A DNA stretch of 64,000 nt from Ceratopteris richardii (lineage: Eukaryota > Streptophyta > Polypodiopsida > Polypodiales > Pteridaceae), in the NCBI GenBank assembly GCA_020310875.1, contig CM035413.1, positions 163,312,306-163,376,305 on the forward strand. The letters run 5' to 3'. This document shows positions 1 to 11,323 of the stretch, in pieces (within the stretch, counting starts at the first letter, position 1; each line of letters opens with the position of its first letter). The notes under the pieces are model-generated. The model ran no database searches. It was not told the DNA's origin and saw only the letters and a program-made list of their open reading frames with translations. A program made the position numbers and the translations under genes.

Positions 1-1688
1 GCATTCCAACTAGAGTTTCCATGACTGCATGGATCCATCATAATACATGATGAATGCACAAAATAAAGAATATATATATACTTACAATCAATCTTAATAA
101 ACTTGGTAACTTCTACCAATCACGTCTCTTAGAGATTTGGTTCTCCACGGATCAGTAGTTGCCTCCCCTCATGCTCAAACTAATAAACATGTGAAGCAAA
201 GTCAATGACTGGTCTTTTCCTCACATGGCACTTCTTACTAAGGACTACATCGAAAATGTGCTAGTCTTGCTATCTCGAAATCCAATTTGTCCTCATAGGA
301 CTGGATCTGAATAGCTAGATCAACAATTCATTGATCCCATGTCTCAGTTCCCTTCCCATCACCTAACTCTACTATGTAGGCATACTCTAACTGCACAATC
401 TCTATATGTAACCTCTTGACTAGTCAGGAACTAATGACATTATGTGTGGACCTAGTGTCAAAGAGTACCTTGACAGGCTGTCATGCCACAACTCCCCTTA
501 TGACAATGAGTTCTATGTGAGGAAACTGATATTCTTTCTATGCCATTCATGAAAGCACAACATCTGTCATAGTTTTGTGATTGTCATGGTCACTATGGGA
601 AATGATAATAATGATGGGGTACCTCTCAATTCCTCATCATCATCACTCTCTACCTGAGTGGGATTTATGACTATGGTGGCAGCTGTTTTCTTTTCCTTAG
701 GGCAATCCTTGAACAGGGGCTGCCCTAGATACCTATAGCATAATCCTTATTTCATTGCCTTCTCTTTCTATTGAGGGGTAAGTATCAACTTATTATAAGC
801 CCTCTCTAGAGTAGGAACGTTTCTCTTACCTCCTGCAATTGTCTTGATCATATGCACCTGCTTAGCCTCTCTAGAAGGCTGTGCACTGATCTAACCGAGA
901 GTACATGTGTGGAAGGATCGCCTGACCCTAGGCCATGAGGACCTCTGACCTTAGCAGCCTGTGCCCCTATGGCCATCCTCATAGACTAAAGCCATCTCTG
1001 TGGCCTCTGCCAAGGACTGACATCTCTCTTTCCTCACCAATGGTGTAATAATTTCCCTAAGTCCCAAGATGAAATTGTTGACCTAGAGAAACTCTAGGAT
1101 ATTATCAAGCACTTTGAAAAGTACCTTTCTATACTTATCCACATACTCTTCAACTGTTTGATTCTTTTGACTGATGAAGAACGAGGAGTCTAGTGCTCTA
1201 GAACTCTCATCAGGTGGTACAAAATTATTATAGAACATGATCTTGAACTGATCCCAAGTCTTGGGCTCTTTCTTATCTTGTTCAATCTTGCCCCACCACC
1301 TATGGGTGAGGTCCATAAGGTTATATGTATCCTACTAAATCTTGTGCCTATCATCCATGATATGACACAAGCGAAAGCACTGCTCCCACTTGTTGAGCCA
1401 CTACTCAAGAACATCAGCAGTCCTAGCACTAGTCGAACCATGATATCTAGGTGGCTTAAGATCCTTAAGCTGCCATCTAGCCTCTCTAACTAGGATGCTA
1501 TCTCTAGGGACTTTTGGAGTTTGATGTGCATCTAGAGTATCTACCTCCATCCCTGGAAAATTAGGCTCTTGCACATCTTCCTCTTTATTGGAACCACACA
1601 CATGTTTCAAGATATCATGGAGTGCGCTCTCTAGACTGGTAATCTGATTACTAATGGTATGCATGGGATTTGTGGGGTTCTCTTCCAT
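1..1688 (-). pseudogene. Ty3/gypsy gag-protease remnant (R0)
   Basis: Minus-strand remains of a gypsy element unrelated in sequence to the others here. Gag begins near 1688 (MEENPTNPMH...) and continues at 1083-1316 with a retrotransposon capsid segment (WWGKIEQDKKEPKTWDQFK, then FNN-type and QTVEEYVDKYRK motifs). Further along, around 690-745, the translation shows a decayed zinc knuckle ending LFKDCPK. At about 432-467 there is a decayed protease active site reading VLFDTRSTHNVI, where DTGST is expected. Many stops and frame changes separate these pieces, so the gene is dead. RT and integrase would lie to the left of the window. The assignment to gypsy gag-pro is firm; the lineage is not determined. 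Confidence 0.75.
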
Positions 1689-2000
1689 GAGTGTATCTCT
1701 CTTAGAAGGGGATGATGGTCCTCAGTCCATACTAGGCTATGGTCAACTTATGATTTCTTATTTGTATATTTTTTGTGACTTTCAAATAGTTCGCTCTATG
1801 TAAACCTAAGTAAATTAGTGGCAACAGAAAAGAAACAAATCACAAGCCTTTGCTCAATAGAAAATGAAGAAACAATAAACTTTTAGTAGGTTTGATATTG
1901 TTGACTGCATATGCATACTAATTTTCTAAAAATTTCAGCAGCATAAGGGTGTAATTTTGAAAATAAAAAAAATTATACCAAGAAATCGTCAAGCAATTTC

Positions 2001-2016
2001 TGCAATAATGGTGCCA
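2001..2016 (-). other. possible degenerate primer-binding site of R0
   Basis: On the minus strand this reads TGGCACCATTATTGCA, resembling the tRNA-Asp-type primer sites of E1 and E3 (TGGCACCGTTGC and TGGCGTCGTTGT). It lies upstream of the R0 gag in the right orientation. The match is short and degenerate, and no clear LTR boundary was found beside it. Confidence 0.3.
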
Positions 2017-3299
2017 ACACCCACAATCTAACTACAAATAGATAGAAAGGGGATTACACACCCTGATAATTTTCTCTTTCTTTCCTTGCTAACCTGCAAG
2101 AAAATACTTACTTATCCCTGCAAAGAAGAATACATGCACCGTACAATATGATTTCGCATCTAACTACACGTGTACTCTAGATACTATGCAAAATTGCATA
2201 TCCTATATGTAATATGATGAAAAAAGAAAGCAACAATGCATACTAGGACTTATCTGGAGGTTCAAAAGATAATTTGAAGGTGTGTGAAGGTGTTGGAGAT
2301 GGTCCACCCTTCGTCGGAATAGCTTGCCAAATCTCTTCCAATAGTCAATGCTTCAAAACTATGCTCGAAAGAGGGTCGTTTAAGATGAATGGGCAAACTC
2401 AAAACTCTGAAGATGATTGGAACTAAATCCTAAATATGGCTTGCAGCACTCTTTGAAAAGAGCTCTGAGAGAGCTTTCCATAGCAAAAAAAAGCTCCAAA
2501 ATTGGAGGTTGGATGCTCAAGATATGAGCAAAAGTGGGAATATAAGTGGGTGAAATTGACTAATTAATGAAAGCTTATAGCTATGGCAATCAAACTAAAC
2601 TTTGAAATTCGCTTCTATGTGAGAGGAAATAGACCATGGGCACATGTTGTCAGAGCATGCACGAATACCACCGGGTGGATCAGTTCCAATTTTTGCAATG
2701 GTCAAACTGTGTGACTACATGCGGGGTGTTTTTTAGTGTGCTTTAGTTCTTTAGATGTGAAAACAATGCCATGGAAAGTGTTTTTTTATATTCTAGTGGT
2801 CTATGCATATGGCAAACATTATTTAACTACATGCAAAACTTTTTTTTTCATTTTTCGATGTGATGAAAACATTCATATTTGTAAAATGAACAAAATAACT
2901 CTATACAAAGTAGGCAAATATAAGTAAAAGTTCTAAGATAAGTTTATCTAAATGAGATGCTAGCATTCTTGTTTGTAAGGAGGAAGTAACAAACAACTCT
3001 ATACAAATTATGAAAATACAAGAGTTTTAAGTTCTAAGACAATAAGTTTTAATTTTCATCTACTGAAAGTTAAGGTAGAAGGTTTTGAGGGATTGCAGCT
3101 TTGATCTTCTGCATGGCTCTCCACCTTCCTGCTCATAATGCTCATCAATATCAGGTGCTCTTTAATGTTCTACAAGAAAATCATCAGAAAAAAATACATA
3201 AGTATTTTTATGATAAATTAAAACACTCATGTTTTTCATTAATTACATTCAATTTCTATTTTATGCATAAAGCTTTTTTTATCATATGTATAAAACTTC
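2017..3299. other. no gene seen; possible old LTR then AT-rich DNA
   Basis: No conserved coding sequence was found. If 2001-2016 is a primer site, the first several hundred bases could be the decayed 5' LTR of R0, but no second copy is in the window to prove it. The remainder is AT-rich with only short chance reading frames. Confidence 0.4.
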
Positions 3300-3348
3300 T
3301 TCATTTGCACAGACACACACACACGCACATATATACACAGACACACGG

Positions 3349-3383
<35 letters not shown>

Positions 3384-3461
3384 CATATACATACATACAC
3401 CTATACTCTTTCATATTTTCATGCACTTACTTAAATCTATGCTCATACACTTCATGCATAT
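3300..3461. repeat. CA/TA microsatellite, left flank of E1
   Basis: Runs of (CA)n, (TA)n and CATA repeats. The same kind of sequence resumes at 15906 beyond E1, so E1 was inserted into one low-complexity tract. Short frames read through it are His/Thr/Tyr-rich artefacts. Confidence 0.85.
3457..3461. repeat. target-site duplication CATAT, left copy
   Basis: CATAT immediately outside the left LTR of E1, matched by CATAT at 15901-15905. Five bases is the usual duplication length for Ty3/gypsy integrases. Confidence 0.9.
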
Positions 3462-4090
3462 TGTCACTCTAGCACAATGGTGAGTACCAACGTGAGGAGA
3501 TACACCTCATAAATGTCAATCCGTGGAGACGTGAGGACCGGTATGAAGACCAAGAGCAAGTGAAGTGCACAAGTGCGTGAGTGAAAGCACACAAGCATGC
3601 ACACACATACACACACACGCGCACAAGGTAAGAGCAAAGAGTGGAACAATGAAAGGACTTCAATTACAAAAGAACTCTCTTACCAAGCTGAAATCTACAA
3701 GAAGCTAACCCCAAAAATGAGCTCTCCAGCCCTTTTTATAGTTTTTTGAGTGGTTTTGGCCCTGTCCAGACCTAGTGTCCGACCTAGTTAAAAAATAGGT
3801 TCCAGGGCTTATTTGAGGGCTCAAACAGAATCTAAAAATTATGAAAATTGGTAGGATGCTAGTTCTAATACTCCTCAAGCTCGAGGACTCCTCGGCTTGA
3901 ACAAAATGGAGTTGTAAAAATAGAAAATGGTATTTACAATGATTTTTAGTGATAAAAATCACTATTTTTATAGGGATTTCTTCTGAAAATTTGACATGTG
4001 ATTCTTGGAGCTCCCTACTTGCTCCTTCTTCTTGTGTGTCCACTTCTTTGATGCGCTCCCATGCTTTGTCCTTGACCTTGAGCTTCAACA
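3462..4090 (-). repeat. E1 3' LTR
   Basis: 629 bp, starting TGTCACTCTAGC and ending GAGCTTCAACA on the plus strand; near-identical to 15286-15900. It contains a TATA box at 3731-3741 (CTATAAAAAGG on the minus strand) and, downstream in the transcript sense, a GT-rich stretch (CA-rich on plus, about 3600-3625) that also occurs in the E3 and EB LTRs. Confidence 0.95.
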
Positions 4091-4126
4091 CTCCCCCCCC
4101 TCTTGAGTCTGTCGTCCCTGACAGAC
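4091..4126 (-). other. E1 polypurine tract and pre-PPT hairpin
   Basis: Next to the 3' LTR the minus strand has a purine tract (AGAGGGGGGGGGAG, about 4091-4104), the expected plus-strand primer. Immediately upstream of it (4107-4126) is a perfect hairpin with 7-bp arms GTCTGTC/GACAGAC and a 6-nt loop. The same hairpin lies beside the polypurine tracts of EB and E2. Confidence 0.85.
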
Positions 4127-5114
4127 CCTTGTTGTAGTGGTTGTTCCATGTAGTACATTGAGAGGTAGTGTCCTTCATGTATCAGTAGAAGCGGTTCATC
4201 TTCCCATTGTAGCTTGGGTAGTTGTCAGGTTCATCATGTTGTCATTGCGATCTTTGTATGGACTTCATCCGTGTATTCCAACTGGATGGTGTCTTTATGA
4301 GCTTTCATAAAATTGTGAGCTACTCGAAAGAGGTTGTCAATGTTGATTATGAGCAACTCTTGTGGTAGATTGCTTCCTGGCTTTGGTTGTTGTCGCCGTG
4401 ATGGCCTCTGGTTCTTCCAAAGATGGCTTCCCTAGTTGCCATACCAAGTACTTGTGACCCATAATGACTAATGGGTAAGTGCACTAGTGCATGGGTTAGA
4501 AGAAGAATGTGCCTTGTGCACGGCTCTATAATGTAGCCCTATTCATGCATACTTGGGAAATGCATTGGAAGAATTATGGTGCAAGAAGTTGGGTCTTGAG
4601 CTAGGTACTCAAGGGTAAGCCGACGAAGAGGTTTCCTAATAGATCATGGTTATGTTGTTGTTGAAGCATACAATTCTTACCATGGTGAAAATTCCGTCGA
4701 TCTTTAACTCTTGGTGTTGTACTTCCATCATGATGATTGACCCTCAGCTTGTCTTCCGTTGTTGATGGTTCGCATTGGGGATTCGTCAAACACAATCCCA
4801 TTCTTTCTTTCGTTTTTTTTTTTGTTGGAACAAGACAAGAAGAAAGGTGTTAGCATCAATAAAATATTTTACATATGTCAGATGTGTATCATGTGCTTGG
4901 GATTCTCAATTGTGTCTATGCAGAAATGCATGACCTGAATGGTGCCAAAGACAAGGTTATGCCAAAGGCACATGGTTGTTGCACGTTGAGGCTTTCAATG
5001 TTGTTGGTGGATGTTGATGCAGTCTTTGTTAGAGGGAGCCAGTGGATCTTGAAATGATGTAATCCTTCTTATAGGGATCCATTTTAGGATAGTATTTGGC
5101 CCTATAGACTTAAG
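4127..5114 (-). pseudogene. E1 residual 3' region with end of a lost 3' ORF
   Basis: Between the tail of pol and the polypurine tract E1 has only about 1 kb, where E2, EB and E4 have the long 3' ORF. The last stretch can be read in a frame ending GSVRDDRLKRGG, which matches RSVRDDRRYGG at the end of the EB 3' ORF. This implies that E1 descends from an element with the ORF and lost most of it. The rest (about 4400-5100) shows no recognisable coding sequence. Confidence 0.5.
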
Positions 5115-5864
5115 CTATGTCCTCTTTATCTTTGGGTGGTTTCTGAATTTTGGTATCCAACGTGGTTGGCTCTTTGGCTTTGTGGAGGCTATTGGTACTT
5201 TTGGCTTCCATACCCATATCCTTGATGATTGTCTGCTTATTTGTGCCGAAGGGCTGAGTTTATCTTCTTTTGGTTTTTGTGCTGTGTTCTTACCCTTTTC
5301 TCTCCTTGGCTTCTTTGTTGAGACCTTTTGCATGGTGGGGAGCATAGGTCGTTGTGTCTGTAAGAGGTTCTTGGGTACCCACATTTGTGATTGCCCTTGT
5401 TGAGCTGTAGCTAACTTTGTAGGCACCCAAATTTGCATGTGATGATGGTCGGCCTTCATCGGTTGCTTTGGTACCCAAACCTATCAAAGACCTTGGGATT
5501 GAGCTTGTCCTCGTTTCTCGGTGCTTCTTTTAGCATGTTTAGCTTGCTTTGATGGGAATGGTTGTGGCAAAGCTGGTGGTTGTTCTCCTTTTTGTACCCA
5601 AATCTGCTTCATGCTCTGAGCTTCTTTCTTCTTGAATTCTGTCTGTCTAGTTGATATAGCAGATGTCTTTTTTGCTTGCCTCTTTGGTCGAGTGACCCTG
5701 CAATTAGTATGTGAAGAAGCAGAGAGGTTTGCTGGCCTTTGAGCTTGTGCTTCCATGATTGAGTCCTTTTGCTTCGTAGGGTTGTTGACACACACAACAT
5801 TTTCGTTGCGAAGATTAGTTTCGGAAGAACTAAGAGAATGTGTGATTTCTAGATTTGTGAGCAT
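5115..5864 (-). pseudogene. E1 pol C-terminal tail with repeated W-V-P-K motifs
   Basis: Continuation of pol in the same frame beyond PR2, interrupted by stops near 5866 and 5462. The tail is basic and Gln/Ser/Lys-rich and looks disordered. It carries repeated short motifs centred on tryptophan: KQIWVQK, QIWVPTK, QMWVPKN, RIWVWKPK and RWIPKF. Equivalent motifs occur at the same place in E2, EB and E4. Function unknown; a linear peptide array binding a partner is one inference. No catalytic motif is visible. Confidence 0.7.
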
Positions 5865-5897
5865 GCAATTGTCTAATTCTAATGTAATACATTGTTC

Positions 5898-6935
5898 CTA
5901 TATCCAAACTTGAAGAAGTTGACTTCTTAGGTTCACGTTTACTTCATGGTCGTAAATCCAATCTTGACCCAAGATAAGTGGCTCTGTAAGGTCCTCATCA
6001 TGACACACTAGCATTTTGACTTTTATTGGAACGTCTTGAAGGTAGATGGGAAGTTCCACTTTGCCCAAACAAGGGGTTTCCACACCTCCCAAGCCTATGA
6101 GATAGGCTTCTATGGGCTTGATGTTCACTTGTAGATCTTGGCAGTATGAAAGTCTAACTACATTAGTTGCTGCACTTGAGTCAATCAATGCTCTCATAGT
6201 CCTTGCATTCTTCCCTTGTCCTACCGCGATGTTCACAAAGGGACGTCGATCAATTATTTGAGAAGCAATCACACGTGATGTTTGACACATGGCCATGTGG
6301 TATCTTGGGGCCTCAGGGTTAACATCTAGGCCTAGGCATCTCAACTTATTTCTCCTAATGCGTTCTCGAGCCTCTGCCTGTGCTTCTTCTCTAACTCTTA
6401 GCTCTTCTTCTTTTCGCTTCTTAGCAGTGTTGAGTCTCTTTAGCATATCCTCTGTAAGAGGTTCTTGATATAGCTTGACTCGACAACCACTGATATAGTT
6501 GGGCAAGATATCACCTTCTAGTGTGGCCAATTGAACTGCACCACTAATGGAAATTCTATTAATGATCATGGGTCCATATCCTCTCTTTTCCAATTTACGG
6601 GCATGTTGCTTTAGTGTATAAACCAACACTAGGTCTCCCTCTTTCAAGCCTTTATCCTTGATATGCGCATCGAAGTATGCCTTTTGTCTTTTCTTTGCAG
6701 CATAGATGCCTGCCGCTGCTCGTATCCTTGTCTCACCTAAGCGTTCTAAATCAAAGATCCTCGAGGATAACTCGTGTCCAGTCCATTCATGCTCTTGTGC
6801 TACTTTCAAGGCTGGGATTAGGAAGTCCAATGGTAGCACAGCATTCTATCCGAAGACCATCTGAAATGGGGTGGCATTGAGTACTGTTTTGTACGCAACT
6901 CGGTAAGCCCAAACAACATGATGAAGCTGTTTGTC
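5898..6935 (-). pseudogene. E1 integrase C-terminus fused to second retropepsin-like domain (PR2)
   Basis: The upstream part is an integrase C-terminal region: FLIPALKVAQEHEWTGHEL, then GDLVLVYTLKQHARKL and the GPY-like KRGYGPMIINRI. A Lys/Glu/Arg-rich helix follows, then a retropepsin-like domain: RALIDSSAATNVV (catalytic-type Asp kept, the usual Gly after DS changed to Ser), GLGGVETPCLGKVELP, and the family-typical end PLILGQDWI. This is additional to PR1 at 10290-10931. The frame is the same as RT and integrase. Stops lie just upstream, at a tryptophan and a glutamine position (SD*DKQ, FG*NAV). Confidence 0.8.
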
Positions 6936-7688
6936 TTAATCAGAGCGTTTATTATTTACAAGTTTTGTCAATACATTACATAGGATCTTGTTTGTGCTCT
7001 CAGCTTGTCCATTGTCTTGTGGATGATAGGGGGCAGACTTCTTATGTATTACCAAGAATTCTTGGAGAAGATTTTCAATGACTTCATTCAAGAAGTGTGT
7101 ACCTCTATCACTAACTAACTCTATTGGTAATCCATATCTCGTGAACACGTTCTCGAATAAAAACTTCGCTGTAGTTTGAGCATCGTTCTTTGTTGTGGCT
7201 TTGACTTCTACCTACTTTGTAAGGTAGTCCGTGGCTACAATAATGTATTCTGCATGGGAGTTTCTAGCTGGGGGGTTAATAGGACCTACAAAGTCTATGC
7301 CCCACTTCGAGAATGCACGTCGTCCCATCATTGGCCTCAAAGGCATCTCATCTTTTCTAATTGGGTATTGGGCACGTTGGCATGTGTCACATTTCTTCAC
7401 ATAGGTATGTGCATCCATATAAAGAGTAGGCCACCAAAGTCCTGAGAATAGAATAGTCTTAATTACTCGATCAGGACCAAAATGTCCACCTGCAACACAG
7501 CTATGGGCAGTTTCTAAGACTTTAAAGTAGTCTGATTCGTGAACGCACAATCTTAAGTAACCATCTTTGCATCTTCGGTATAGGTTGTCTCCTACTAAGG
7601 CATAGTCTTTAGCCTCTTGCTCCATGCTTCGTTTCCTTGCTAGACTAGCCTCCTTGGGTAATGTTACCGATCTCATGAATTTTACCAA
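6936..7688 (-). pseudogene. E1 integrase: second HHCC module and catalytic core
   Basis: Reads through HSCVAGGHFGP...CDTCQRAQ, a zinc module with H-x6-H-x30-C-x2-C spacing, then the core with WGIDFVGPINP (first Asp), YIIVATDYLTK, a TAG where the next tryptophan is expected, SDRGTHFLNEV (second Asp) and YHPQDNGQAEST (Glu). Spacing from the second Asp to the Glu is 35 residues, the classic DD35E pattern. The integrase would insert cDNA into host DNA. One in-frame stop separates 7212-7688 from 6936-7148, so no full protein is made. Confidence 0.88.
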
Positions 7689-7700
7689 TGGAGTACTCCA

Positions 7701-9371
7701 TTATGGAATTAATGATAAGTAATAAAGAGTGGTATGCTCCACTGGAGTTCTCTCTTTGCACGTGGGACAATTCTTAATCCACTCATGAATTTCTTTGTCC
7801 ATGCTAGGCCAATACACTCCTAAACGTTTAAGATTCTGCAGTGTTCGTTGTTTAGAATAGTGATTTCCTAGCAAACCTTCATGGGCTTGTTGCAACCAAC
7901 TACTATGTTCATCGTTCTCGACACAACAAGCTAATAAACCCTCTGTATCTTGTTTATACATGCTTCCTGCCAATATTTGATATTTTTGTGATCTTACAAT
8001 TTCATCTTTGTTTATTTTTACATCCTGATTTGCAGGTCCAAAGGTTAGGACATGCACTAACTTATTTGCCCATTTAGGAACAATTTCTAGATTGAACAGA
8101 TAAGCGTCGGGCAATTCATCGGACACTCCTTGCGGTGACTCATCTGAAGTGATGCACGATAGGTGATCCGCTCTGATGTCGGTCTTAACTTTCCTAACAA
8201 CCACTTCAAAGTCATATTCCATTAGTAAGAGGAACCATCTTACTAATCGTCTTGTGTTGCAAGGTTTATTGACCAAGTATAATAAAGCTTGATGATCAGT
8301 GAAAAATTTGAACTTGTTGGCCAATAGATAGTGTCTAAACTTCTTTACAGCATATACCATGCCTAACCCTTCTCTTTCAGTTGTGGTGTAGTTTCGTTCA
8401 GCAACGTTCAATTGCCTACTAGCATATGCTATAGGCAAATCTAAATTTCCTTCTCCTGTGGGTTGTGACAACACACATCCTATTGCATAATTGGATGCAT
8501 CCACATGTACATGGAATGGCTTCGTCCAATCAGAAGTGGTCAGTATTGGCGCTGTGCACAAGCGTCTCTTCAGCTCATTGAAGGACTTTTTGCATTCATC
8601 GTTCCACTCAAAATTTGTCAAAAAGGCATAAAGAGGTTTAGATATGATTGCATACATGTGAATGAACCTACGGTAATATCCACAATGGCCCATAAAGGCT
8701 TGTACCTCTTTAACATTCCTTGGCCTTGGCAGCTCCGCTATGGCTCTTACCTTGTCCTCATCTGTTGATATTCCGTTCTTAGAGACAATGTGACCTAAGA
8801 TTTTACCTTGACGTACCATGAACACACACTTCTCTGGGTTCAGACACACTCGATATTCTCTACACTTGTTGAAGATCTGTCTGAGCTCAGGGATGTGGTA
8901 TCTTCGCTCTTGGGAATGAGCACATAAATCATCCACATTTACTTCTAAGCTCTTTCGCAAGAACTCTTTGAAGACATGGCACATGAGCCGTTGAAAGGTT
9001 GTAGGTGCATTGGTGAGTCCAAATGGCATCACACGAAATGCAAAGACTCCCCATTCTATGGCAAAAGCTGTTTTGTGTTGATCTTCTGGGGCAATGGCTA
9101 CTTGATTGTAACCTGAAAATCCATCAAGGAAGCTATAAACTTCCTTGCCTGCAACACGCTCTAATAAATGTTCAGTGATTGGAAGCGGATAACTACATCT
9201 TATCGTGGCGGCATTAACGTTTTTAAGGTTAATACACACACGTAACTTTCCATTCTTCTTGGGCACCACTACAATGGGGGACACCCATTCAGTATGCTCA
9301 ATCTCATAGATGAATCCAACTTCAATCAATCTATCAATTTCTTCTTTTATTTTGGTTGCATAAGTGTCATA
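7701..9371 (-). pseudogene. E1 reverse transcriptase, RNase H and first HHCC module
   Basis: RT motifs are clear: SPIVVVPKKNGKLRVCINLK, SFLDGFSGYNQVAIAPED, FRVMPFGLTNAPTTFQRL. The catalytic box, YVDD in E4, EB-type and E2 copies, reads NVDD here (TAT to AAT), which should impair polymerisation. RNase H follows (FHVHVDASNYAIGCVLSQ, TTTEREGLGM, FTDHQALLYL, RADHLS). A first HHCC module comes next (AHEGLLGNHYSKQ...CPTCKERT). The frame ends at a stop where VPDWSEPL is expected, and begins after a stop near 9375. Confidence 0.92.
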
Positions 9372-10253
9372 TTATGTGTAGGGCTTATGTTTGGTGGGCT
9401 TGGCATCTGCTATCATGGGGATCGTATGAGAACAAATTTTCAGATCTACTCCCTTTAAGTCTCTATAGTGCCATGCAAACACATCCCTATATTCCCTTAA
9501 TAAGGCTACCAACTCTGCTTCCTCTTCTTTACTTAGGTCATCTCCTATGTACGTACATCTCTCTTCAGTCTCTTCGATGGTGACTACAATTTTTTTGGTC
9601 GTTTCTTTGTTATCATATGCTTCTCCTGTTGTGGCCTCTCTCTTAGGCATTCGTACCAAAAATTTTCGGTCCTCAACTACATATTTTTTGAAATTTTTTG
9701 GTACTTCGAATAATTGCTCCTCCTCTTCTTGTTTCACTACTTTTCTTTTCTTTTTCTTTTGACTACCTTCACTCCCATCCTTTGAATTTACCGTTTTGAT
9801 GCTTGTGAAAGGTTCTTCTTCTTTCTGTGTAAATACTCCTATGTCTTCTAGATAGTGCTCCTCTGAAATAAAGCAACTATCCATCACAATGGACTCTAGA
9901 TCATCATCGTTCTCTTCTTCTTTTATGAAGTCATTAGAGTCACCTTCTTCTAGCAAGGGCTGACACATGAACACTGAAATATCATAACCCTCCTCATCAC
10001 AATGAGGTGTCCATTGTTCTTCATTGACAGCAATGTCCATGGTGGCTAGGATTTTTGCCGAACCATGAAGCTCAAATTCCTCATCTGGAAATATCATCGG
10101 CGTATAGGCTGGGTCTCGAACTGGTCTATCTCCTTGAGAAGTTCCTTTTTCTCTTGCCTTTAAGCGTTTTTCCTCTTCCTTCGCGACCTTGCACATCCAC
10201 AAATGAGTATCTTCATGCATCCAAGATGTATCAGATGAACTCTTAGAATGCAC
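9372..10253 (-). pseudogene. E1 pol acidic linker between PR1 and RT
   Basis: An open frame of nearly 300 codons joining PR1 to RT. It has a conserved block (AKILATMDIAVNEEQWTPHC, GYDISVF), a long Glu/Asp-rich stretch, a basic patch (KKKKRKVV), then LFEVPKNFKKYVV, REYRDVFAWHYRDLKGVD and CSHTIPM, the usual lead-in to gypsy RT. The same order occurs in E4 (62120-63000) and partly in E3. A TAG at about 10256 replaces the tryptophan of QWNPIH. Confidence 0.8.
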
Positions 10254-10289
10254 TGAGATTGAATCTTCTTGCTCCTTGTGGATAGGATT

Positions 10290-11309
10290 CTACTGTAGGG
10301 GTGGTACATCTCGGAAGGAGTAATCCTTCAAATTGGCCTTGGTTGTGACCCCTAAGCGTTGCAAGTATAAGGAGTTGGTTCCCCAATCCTGTACAACTTG
10401 CAGTTGTCGTAGGAAGGGTCTTCCTAGGATCATCTCGTAGACATTATTTTTTTCAAAGTTACATATAGCAAAGGTGTGCTCAAACTCTACACCACAAGTG
10501 GTTAGAGTTATCCCTTTGAGCAATCCTAGAGGTCTTTCAAAGTGACCGTTGGCCATTTGAAGCGTCATTCTAGTTGGTCTTAATGTGGGCTTGCCCCATC
10601 GCTTCCACAAGGAGGTGGTTGCAATAGCAGCACCAGCACCTGAATCTATGATCGCTTTGGTTGTGTAACCTTGGTAGGTGATTGGAAGATAAGTATTACC
10701 TTCTTCACCTTCACTCATGTCCCCTATTTTATCAAGAGGTATCTCTGGAACTTTCTCTTTAGAGCCTTCTTTTGGCATTTTGGAATCAAGTTCGGGAACC
10801 TGATCCTTCACATGATTCCATAGCTCAGGTTTTGCTTTGAGCAGCTCCTCTACTGTGAGATGACACTGAACCTTAGTGTTCTTCACAACATCAGTGTTTC
10901 TTGGAATCACCGAGTCTTCATTTCTAATCACTATTGTGGGAGCTCTAATCTAGAGAGATTCAGATTCCCATGGGCCTGTGAACTGTGGCAACTCTTGTAA
11001 AGAATTAGATTCAAAATCTAATCGTTCATCTTCTTGTTGCTCTATTTTTTCTCCATAAATAGATGGAATGTCTTGTGGAAATTGATCATGAAGGTCATCA
11101 ATCTCAAGAATAGGAGGGGGAACATCCTTCTCCTTGGCCCATTTCTCTTCTTGTATTTCCCGCAAGAACTTTTGAGTGTGCTGTTGAATTGAAAGAGGTT
11201 CCCCATCATCTATGGAGTCAGGAACATAGACTTTCTTTGGTGATGAGCTTTCTCTTTCAATAGTTAGTTGAGCCTGTGGAGGTAAAGAAACTTGTGGTTT
11301 GTTTACCAA
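10290..11309 (-). pseudogene. E1 aspartic protease PR1 with upstream gag-pro linker
   Basis: The retropepsin is at 10290-10931: GNTYLPITYQGYTTKA, IIDSGAGAAIATTSLWK (active-site DSG), LGLLKGITLTTCGVEFEHT and the flap/end motif MILGRPFLRQL. It would cleave the Gag-Pol polyprotein. The part at 10950-11309 is a hydrophilic linker (REIQEEKWAKE, DDLHDQFPQDIPSIYG, LQELPQFTGPWES) also present in E3 and E4. A TAG near 10948 splits the two. From 11309 down to 5115 the reading frame never shifts. Confidence 0.9.
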
Positions 11310-11323
11310 CTGCTCTAATCTAT

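Noticed and set aside
3101..3483. Overlapping plus-strand frames near the left flank of E1
   Set aside because: They depend on the CA/TA microsatellite and end in the LTR; no conserved domain.
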